Source: Epiperipatus broadwayi
Lineage: Eukaryota > Onychophora > Udeonychophora > Euonychophora > Peripatidae
DNA length: 64,000 nt
Direction of reading: 5' to 3'
Assembly (NCBI GenBank): GCA_028023455.1
Contig: JAQFVV010000204.1
Location: forward strand, 2,064,362 to 2,128,361
Position numbers and translations under genes: made by a program. The notes under the pieces are model-generated. The model saw only the letters and a program-made list of their open reading frames with translations, was not told where the DNA came from and ran no database searches. How positions within the stretch are numbered: position 1 is the stretch's first letter; each line of letters starts with the position of its first letter. Below are positions 55,461 to 64,000 of this stretch, piece after piece.

Positions 55461-56432
55461 AACATACAAGCCTGAAAGAAATAACGATTGTTGGCTTGTG
55501 CATGTGCATGCATCTAACTGATGACTGTATAGATACCACAAAGAGGTTTATTTATTTATTTAGTCAGTTTTTATTTCTATTTAGCATTGGGTTCAGCTAA
55601 CTTTCTGCTCATGCTCATTTGTATATTTTTCCATAACCTGTGTTTATTTTACCACATGAAATTAGTGATCATTATTGTTTTTTCATTAGGTCAAGTGTAA
55701 TAAAGCTTTTCATGCCCTTATGTTTATTTACCACTTGAAATTAGTTGTCATTATTGCTTTTTCATTGGGCCAAGGATAATGAAGCTTCCCATGCTTTTTT
55801 ATAATTATTTTCATTGTTATTTAACATTGGATATTTAGAACCTATTTATTATTGTTGAGTACTTGTTTCCACTCATGGATTGGGTCTTGCACTACATATG
55901 AATTGTATTATAAAAATTCAGCACACATGAAATTGTTTCATAATGAAGTCTGCCTATGCTTAATTAACAATTAATGTTTTTTACAGATAAATGAACTCAT
56001 CTGAAATTTCCAAGCATATGGAAAGTTCTATTATATTTACGTTCAATTATTTAATGAATAAAATTAATTCAAATGAGAGAATTGAAACAATCAACTGTTA
56101 AAGATAATAACTATTTATATAAAAGGATTTATACTAATATTTAATATGAGTGATCTCACTATAATTCAAACCATAAGTTGTTTAATATTTTTTGTCATTT
56201 GTTATTGTTATTTCATTTGTCTGGTGTGTGTTTACTGTTTTCTGACCTACCAATTGTTTATTTTACCAAAAATCTCTACTCTACCTGATTTAGTGGCAAT
56301 AATTAATTTTTATATAGGTGAACATTTGTGTAGACACTTTTAATGAAATATCTATATCAACCAAAATATTTTAGGCCAGAAGCCTAGTAGCATCCTCTAT
56401 TGGTGGATATTAGGTGCAGGCTATCTTGTACA

Positions 56433-57466
56433 ATACAGATAAAGTAATTTTATCTTTTCAATATTATACTTATGAGAATGTATTTTCTACTGTTAATATA
56501 TTTAATATTTATTATTTTTTTCTTGGAGGTAATGAATTATATACAATAGAATTCACTACATAATATAAAAATAAGCTCAGCTTTTTAATTAGATCATTGA
56601 ATATGAAATATTATTAATACACAATTTATATTTTATCATTCAATTTTAATAATATATTGTATTATATTGATTTTGCTATACATTACACCTTTAGATACAT
56701 TAACTTATACCTGACAGAATGTTATATATAGAGCTTGCAAAACAAACTCTTAACAAGCTTAACATTTGTAAACACAAGCTTATTAAATTAGAACATGTGA
56801 CATCTGAGTTGATTTTTTTTTGTAACTGATAGAATGTATAAAAAAAATTCTCTTTAAATGCCCTACAGTGTTGGGTGACAAATTGTAATGATGCAAAAGG
56901 CAAACGTTCTGGTTTGATAATGCTCAAATTGAAATAGTATGAAAGTGAGAACCAACACTTCAAATTGCCTTACAGATTTTGCAACCAAATTGTAATAGTA
57001 CATAACTGGGAATGACAGAAAAAGATGAATAAGTTGATTTTTTTTTAATTAAATGATAGGCAAATAGAGAACAGGAAGTTTTCTCATTCATACATCAAAC
57101 CCAATTGGCAGTTGATATAGAAATGGGTTACCTTTTAAAATAATAATTCTATAACTAAAAAAGTCAAACTCATGATATAAATGAAAGGAATATATTCAAC
57201 TTTATGATCTCCCTAAACATTACTTGCGTACTCCCAAGACTTAGTACTAATAGTCACTAATATGTTATTGAATCTAAATTATATTTACAACCAATTAATC
57301 TAAAGAATTTGTTTATTTATTTTTAATTATTAATGTCAAATAATATAGCTGTTTATTTATATTTGTGAAGCAATCATTAGCATTTTAGTATTCTTAGGGT
57401 AAAAATAATTCAATTATTAAAATCAAGTTATGCACTATGATCAACATACATATATATATATATATT
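56433..57466. other. AT-rich DNA, no gene seen
   Basis: Contains a fragment near 56724-56760 (AAACTCTTAACAAGC core) shared with 5290-5330. The minus-strand open frame of 87 codons at 56700-56963 has no recognisable motif. Confidence 0.5.
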
Positions 57467-60400
57467 GTTACGGGGCGCTGTATTTATATTTAGATCTATC
57501 CATATACCGACTTTGTCTCGGTATAATATATATATATATATTATAACCTACTCACACATCACCTCTCATGTACATTATATGAGCAAATGCCCAAGGCATT
57601 TATCATTTTATATGATTCATAACTAATGCTGAGACTCTTTTACTTATGTTTATCATACAGCTTCACTCAGTGGGAGGTTACAGAAAGTTTATAACATATA
57701 GAGAATATAAATAAACGAAGGAAGAAATACTATAAACTATCAAATAAAATATAAACTTTATTTATTAATTAACCAAATGAAACAGGCTAGCAGAATTTTA
57801 TTTATTCCATTTAACAAAATATAATTTCAATTTGATCTCTTCAATCATCCAGTTACACTCTATAATAGCTCAATATAACTCTGAGAGAATAGAAAAGCAC
57901 AACACTAAATAACTATATTGTTCATTTCTTAATCTAAATAGCTGAATCAATGTTGATCTAGGAACACAAAAATTAGATCTCAGGGAATCTATAACACAGT
58001 TATAGATTAAGAACTATATTAGCCAGTAATTTATAACTCTAAATTATAATAAGGTATAAGGAAATAAATGGAATAATGATTACTGGGCTAGCGATTAGAT
58101 AGTGAAGGAGATAGGGTATCTTTTAATCTCACATCATCATCCAAATAATACTTTAACTAGGCAACACCTTTATAAGTTTATCACATGGTAAAATATTTCA
58201 TGTAATGTTTGGATCTAGGAAACAATATCATCAGATCTTAGCATATTTAATATCAAAGCCATAAAATAATATATTTAATCTTGTAATAAATGTATGAAAT
58301 ATGGAGATGTGGAAACCAGAATTCGAATGCATATAAGAACAACTTGAAACACAGTTTTAAATAATAAACAAAGCTTTTACTTAAGGTTTAGTTAAAAGTA
58401 AACAATATCAGAATAAGACTTTTGTCTTCATTTTTAAAATTTACAAACAAATTTCTTTAATTTAACTTTAAGATTATCCCCATTATACTTTACACACTTT
58501 ATTATTGACATATTTATAAACGTAAATTAGCTAATAAATTATACCTTAATATTCTGACTTTGAATATCCAGGCTATTTAAACAATTGTTATCAAAATACA
58601 ACACTGAATAAGCCATACATTATATTATTGGGCACAATATACACTTTTGGAGAGGATATACTATCAATCGTTGGAATAAAACAAATTAATACATTTGTCT
58701 ATCAAGAGAGCAACTTTAAATAATCTTAATTAAATAATCACTTTAAATACTTACAATTTCAGGCATACAAAATAAAATATAAACAAACACTAATCATACG
58801 GATGATTTGATGATTTTTAACTTATGGCAAATTCAACATGATATATTATATAATGTTTATTTTCAGATATATAAACTTAGCAATATTATACCTCTATATC
58901 CGCGATATTATTTACATTATGCGTGTGTGTGTTACATCCCATGCAATAATAACAGAAAACAATATTTCTACACCTTATCAATTTATTCAAGAATTATTAA
59001 ATAATTATTTAATTTCGGACAATGTCATATACTTACCAGCAAATAGAACACTATATCTATTCTAATATTCAATAAAGAATTTAAATTAACTATTTATCTG
59101 CCCACTGACTGAATTACACAGAGCTATATTTTATGATAATACAAACTATACGTTCAAGAGGAGTTCAGCACATGAGGAGCGAACAAACTCTTTAACTAAT
59201 ATATCAACAATAACTTATTTGAATCTAAAATACACTATTGGTGGAATTTTTCTCATCACCAAAGAAACAATGGGAAAATGTCACTTGACTTCATAAATAT
59301 CATTTCATAATATGTACGTATGCAATCTAAAATAGGCTCTACTCATGGCAAAATACTTAAAAATATACTAAGGGGAAAAATCTTTCATCCCTACAAACAT
59401 AGAACATATCAAGAATAACTTCCTTTTCACAGCTCTTCTACATATCTAGCATTATACGCTGGCAGATAAATACGCACAGATAAATCACTCATTCCTTAAA
59501 TTCTTGAGAATATGACAACCTCCGAAATTTATATTGAGAAATAGCTAAAACTAAGTGTTTATTAAGTAAATATAATAATTGCACAAAATAAACACACACA
59601 TGTATAAATATGAGTATGAAAAATAATTCTAAGTTATATAATATGCGAAAGTTACAACGATAAATAACATATTAAAATATAAATTTTTGTCTTAAATGAG
59701 ACATTCATTCAATTGCTTCAAATTTAAATAATATTAAATTATTATGAATGGGTTTTATACTTTAAACAGTAATATTCTAATAACTTAAGTTTTATTACCT
59801 CTAACACAATATTCTTTCTTTTTTATTATTTTCTAGCTACTCTTGAAATTAACTCTCCCTTCAAGGAAAAGAGAGATATATAAGATTAAATCCTCTTTAA
59901 TAATATACACAAAATATATATGTTTCACTTTTAAATAAAAGAAAACAAATCATATTTAAGCAATAAGATTTTTACCAGCACATCCATCGTTTTCGTGGGT
60001 ATGCCATCCTGAGACGTTCTCGATGCTCGCAAATTAAATAAACATATAATATTAAATACATACAACACTAAATCTGTCTAACTATCTATGATATATATAC
60101 TATTAACAATAAATAATTAAAATAAATAGAGTCATTCTTCTTTTAATTTGAGAAAAAATATATATATATATTCACTTGCAAAGTTCCTTTTCAAGCTTAA
60201 TAAATGATCCGGAGATGAATTCCAAAATGAGTGCGTGTTTAAATATGAACATGAAACATAAAACAAGTTCTTGTAGGACAAAACAGTTATAATTCACAAT
60301 TAATTTAGTAAACATCCAATGTCCTTCAGCCATAAGCCAATAGAGTTTACTTATATATCATCCATAATGATACATATTTATATTAATAAATACGTGGAAA

Positions 60401-60700
60401 GACAGTTTCAGCTATTAATTGGTATATTCTGTTATTTATTTTTAAGCACATCTAGGGTATTTAATTCAATAATAACTTAACATATTTTTTCTGCAGAAAA
60501 TATTCATCTTCATAATTTATAGATTGGTATTTGCATTATTAACTTTAATAAATTGCTGGTAATTGTCCACAGGTAATTTGTATTTCCTTAAGCATTAACA
60601 CCTATATCCGTATATCAAAGAGAACAAAATATATGTAATATTAAGGTCCTTCTATTCGATTTAGACATCTATATTTGGTAAGTAATAGTAATTAATTATC
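57467..60700. other. CpG-retaining segment, possible retroelement remnant
   Basis: After a (TA)n run, TGTTACGGGGCGCTG resembles the start of many Ty3-type LTRs, and CpGs remain noticeably common up to about 60.7 kb. A 7-bp stem ATACCGA/TCGGTAT lies at about 57513-57533. No matching right-hand LTR end, primer-binding site or pol motif was found, and ORFs are below 80 codons. It is listed as an unexplained compositional block. Confidence 0.25.
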
Positions 60701-62167
60701 CTGGGTAAGTCATATTTCTATTTCTTTAATAAAACACATTATTTTATAAACATAAAACAAGATATAAGGTTAATATTCTGCAATAATTATTAAATATCAA
60801 ACACATAATCAAGTACATGTATCCTTTTAAATTTTAACTTCACTTTTGTATAAGTAAAATATAAGTTAAACAGAGAGCTTATCAAAGTAAATTTTGTTAA
60901 ACAGTTCTGAATATACATCCATGATGACAAAACATTATAAACATCACACATGGGACTTAAAAAATTATAAAGTTTTTGCATTTTCATATTCTTTTTAATG
61001 GAGATAAATAAAAGTAAATGAACTAATGTAAGTTTACTATCAGAAAAGAACATCCTTAAACAAAAATGAAAGTGTTAATTTAAATGTTTTAATTAGACAA
61101 AAGAAGCACGATTGATATCTTTATATTCTTTATTCAGACATCCCCCAATAAAGCTTAAACATCTGGAGTTTTAATAATAAGCTTCATGAAAAGGCTGTTT
61201 TGAAGTTTCACTTTAAACTGTTTTGGAAAAGAGATATATAATCGATAGCAGCAGAAAATGAAAATTACACTTGTTGAAATTACAAAAGATAATGTCCTTT
61301 TTTTATCATTATTAACTATTATTAGCTATCAGTTAAAAAAATATCTCCCCACCAATCAAAAAAAATCACCTGATCAGCAGAAGCTTGACTCCCATATTTT
61401 TTTCCTTTTTAACCATTAATTAATATTCAAAAAAAAATCTTTTCTAATAAAAATACTTTGACCTTCGTCAAATAATAAAAACAATAGCTTTTTACAAACT
61501 TAAAACAAATGAATATCAATTAGCTATCAAATAAAATGGTTTATAATATTATTTAAGTTGGCCAAATGATTTATTAATTCATATATGCATTAATCATTAA
61601 AGAAGATATATTTTTGCAAAATTATTAAAGATAATTACTGTAATTAAAATGTTTTATTGTTAAGTTTGAATATATCATTTGTTGCAATTAGGATATGAAA
61701 TGGAAATGAGATAATGACACATTCTTACATATATGCTGCTATGTGAATATTAAATTATTCTAACTAAAACATACCAATATGTCTATGGGTTATAACTGAC
61801 TATAATATTAGTAAATAAATGGGTATCAATGAATAATAAATCAGAAAACCATTCAACACACCAATACTATCTTATAAATAAATAAAACAAACCTTGCATC
61901 AATCCAACTACTATCATAACACTTTCTGTAATAATCCACCCCCTTCCTTGTATTAAACACTATCAAACTATAATAACAACAATAAATGCTTGAAAAATTG
62001 CTAACCAAAATGCACAGTTGGCCCACATATGAGTTTTTGAGCCATTAATAGAAAAATTTTAAAATTTTAAGGCGATTTCATTTTTTTTAGTACAATGCAG
62101 TTATTCATTACTGATATAACACAGCTTAATTACTTGTGCCCATTCAGAAGGTCACAATATATATACA
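60701..62167. other. AT-rich DNA without a recognisable gene
   Basis: Nothing supportable; the 87-codon minus-strand frame at 60790-61053 has no recognisable motif. Confidence 0.5.
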
Positions 62168-63238
62168 TACCTGGGTCTTTTTTTACATGGACTTATTTAA
62201 AACGATTTTGAAGTTACGCTATTCATGTTTCACTGGAAGTCGAACTCTGATAATGCGCTATTACTTTAAATAATAAATTTTACACACTTACATTGTATTG
62301 AAAGTAATAGCACATTATTGGAATTCGACTTTCATCTTAGTAATTTCAATATTTTCAGTGCTTTATAATAGTAAGATTTTATGCAATAATGAAATTAAAA
62401 TCATGATTTCCACATTTTATGTATACACACATTAAATTTTACAAGATTATAATGTAAATTTGTTCAAACATTGTGCGTATTAATTTTGCATTTTCAATCA
62501 CATTGTTTTTGCATTTTAAAAAAGAACGTAATCAATTATTAATCATTTAGTGTCCACAAGTTTATTTTTAAAAGGTCAGTAATAGCAGTGGCCACAATTA
62601 AATTTGACAATTAAAAATTAAAATCTGATTTTTAATTGTAATTAACAATTTAAAAATTACTTACGGTGACTTGAAATTAATGTGATATGAAATTTGATTT
62701 TTAAATGGAATTGAAAATTAAAGACAAAAATAAGAATTTAATTTTTAATTGTTAGTTTCATAAACAATTAATAAAATCATTGTCTCAAAGATTAATTACT
62801 AATTACATTGTCACCAGAAAACCATTGACACAACATGAGTGTGAAGTTGGCACTAGTTGTTTGCAAATGAACATGTTTTTCAGCAAATAGCTATAATAAT
62901 TAAAACGTGTATAAAAAATGTAAATTACTGTACTGTAAATGATGCATAAAAATATATTATTTTGATCAAAATTAAATATTATAGTTAAAAAAAGTTTGTC
63001 TTGTATCAATTTTTTTCAAATTTGAAATTTTTTATTAGTCATATTTTATTTTCTTATTTTTTTTTTTTGCACAAATTTTAAAGTAATTTTACGATGGTGC
63101 TTTGCTTTTATGCGAATTTTGAAAAATCACAGACCACATCCCCCCTTTTTCAATGTAAGTTACGTCTATTTTTGCATGATTTCATTTGCACGTGTTTTCT
63201 GAGGAACCTATCTATCATGTAAAATGAGACCCAGGTGT
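62168..63238. mobile_element. Possible TIR element ending ACCTGGGTCT
   Basis: ACCTGGGTCTTTTTTTACATG at the left and the complement of CATGTAAAATGAGACCCAGGT at the right are inverted ends of about 21-24 bp, 1.07 kb apart, both next to TA-rich sequence. No target-site duplication can be read with confidence and no transposase ORF is present. It contains the 35-bp inverted repeat listed next. Confidence 0.5.
62236..62334. repeat. Inverted repeat, 35-bp arms
   Basis: GAAGTCGAACTCTGATAATG and on (62236-62270) pairs with 62299-62334 with about six mismatches over 35 bp around a 28-bp loop. It may be an internal sub-terminal structure of the element around it. Confidence 0.7.
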
Positions 63239-63542
63239 ATATATATATGTGCCCAAATACAGACCTCTTAAAGTAATTCATTTTATTTTACAAATGGCCC
63301 TAAAATATAGCAAATGTATTGATGCATTCACTTAAATCACATTTAATTTCTAAAAATCCAGTAAGAGGTTTTATCACAAAGTTATAGTGGGTCTGGTAAC
63401 TTAATTCTTATAATAAGCTCTTAAAATACTAAAGAGATTCCTATGTTTATGCATAATAATACTCAAATATAAAACATTATAGTAGACTTTCCCTTCAAAT
63501 ATATCTCATGATTATTGAATGGCTGCAAATTATTTGCCATTA

Positions 63543-63545
<3 letters not shown>
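63239..63545. other. AT-rich DNA, no gene seen
   Basis: Short spacer between the possible TIR element and the TA tract; nothing supportable. Confidence 0.5.

Positions 63546-63597
<52 letters not shown>
63546..63597. repeat. (TA)n microsatellite, about 26 units
   Basis: Nearly uninterrupted TA dinucleotides; open frames of alternating Ile/Tyr over it are artefacts. Confidence 0.95.
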
Positions 63598-63599
<2 letters not shown>

Positions 63600-64000
63600 C
63601 AATAATTATAATCATCTCAAAATGTTTAACATTTAAAATAACCTTCACAAGCACAAATATTAACAAAATTCATTTATGGTATTTTTAACACTATATGCAT
63701 ATGCCATACATATATTATGTATATGTATGCATATTACAAAAAAGTTTAACAACAATAACACCTGATATGGAATTTTGATCTGTCACGATGTACTACAGGA
63801 AAAAATGCAAAATAATAAACATGTATACAATTTAAGAAGAAATATAATAAAAGTAAAAATAAAATTAAATTGAATAAAAATAACAAAAAAAAATTGAAAT
63901 GTTTTCTACTGCTATCTTAAAAGATATTGAGAAGTGCATTGAATAATTAACTCTATATAAATAAAGGTATATACATCCAACTGACAACAATATCCATCAT
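63598..64000. other. AT-rich DNA to the window end
   Basis: No feature supported. Confidence 0.5.

Larger units (their letters stand above)
52057..56432 (+). repeat. Segmental duplication, copy B
   Basis: Matches copy A (43717-50391) in order and orientation with a different insertion pattern. It lacks the 328-bp MITE and the 3.8-kb block of A, and instead carries about 2.1 kb of its own at about 53390-55460. The duplication was probably a direct tandem event followed by independent insertions. Confidence 0.85.

Noticed and set aside
57508-57535. Rho-independent-like hairpin ATACCGA/TCGGTAT
   Set aside because: Eukaryotic context; a 7-bp stem in TA-rich DNA is weak and has no associated gene.

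Overview
The window is very AT-rich eukaryotic DNA (by eye about a quarter G+C), with long AT, TAA and poly-A/T tracts, no operons and no compact genes. Everything recognisable is metazoan: a single-exon copy of PDCD10/CCM3, a LINE with an L1/Tx1-type endonuclease and reverse transcriptase, an LTR retrotransposon with a tRNA primer-binding site, a tRNA-Gly-derived SINE, and MITE-like elements. The PDCD10 copy reads more like arthropod or other protostome CCM3 than vertebrate CCM3. That impression comes from memory of the family and not from a search, so the organism is left as an invertebrate animal, perhaps an arthropod.

Layout. 1-3.7 kb: AT-rich sequence without a gene. 3.7-5.3 kb: a CpG-retaining segment bounded by TGTAACAAA/TTTGTTACA, perhaps a solo LTR. 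6.69-14.17 kb: three very long (TAA)n tracts in the same orientation, separating a decayed L1/Tx1-like LINE (6.9-12.75 kb) from a PDCD10 retrocopy (12.96-13.98 kb). 14.2-15.1 kb: a degenerate tandem array. 15.1-22.7 kb: sparse AT-rich DNA with one SINE. 22.77-30.18 kb: a complete, young LTR element with 1.76-kb LTRs and one gag-like coiled-coil ORF ending in six 30-residue repeats; no pol is visible. 30.20-30.57 kb: a near-perfect 369-bp palindrome related to a TA-flanked MITE at 42.63-43.13 kb. 30.6-43.7 kb: mostly featureless, with simple repeats, an old tandem duplication and a long hairpin. 43.7-56.4 kb: an old direct segmental duplication (A 43.72-50.39, B 52.06-56.43) with different insertions in each copy, including a 328-bp TA-flanked MITE missing from copy B, and a decayed gag-like gene between the copies. 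57-64 kb: AT-rich DNA with a CpG-retaining stretch, a possible TIR element and a long (TA)n tract.

No confidently functional host protein-coding gene was found. The window is best read as intergenic or intronic DNA shaped by retrotransposition. The most notable items are the non-autonomous LTR element with its unfamiliar repeat protein, the serial (TAA)n arrangement linking a LINE to a host-gene retrocopy, the 177-bp-arm palindrome, and recurring TATA-box-plus-GC-richer patches in the 44-55 kb region and near 17 kb. All coordinates and identities come from reading by eye; boundaries of old repeats are approximate.
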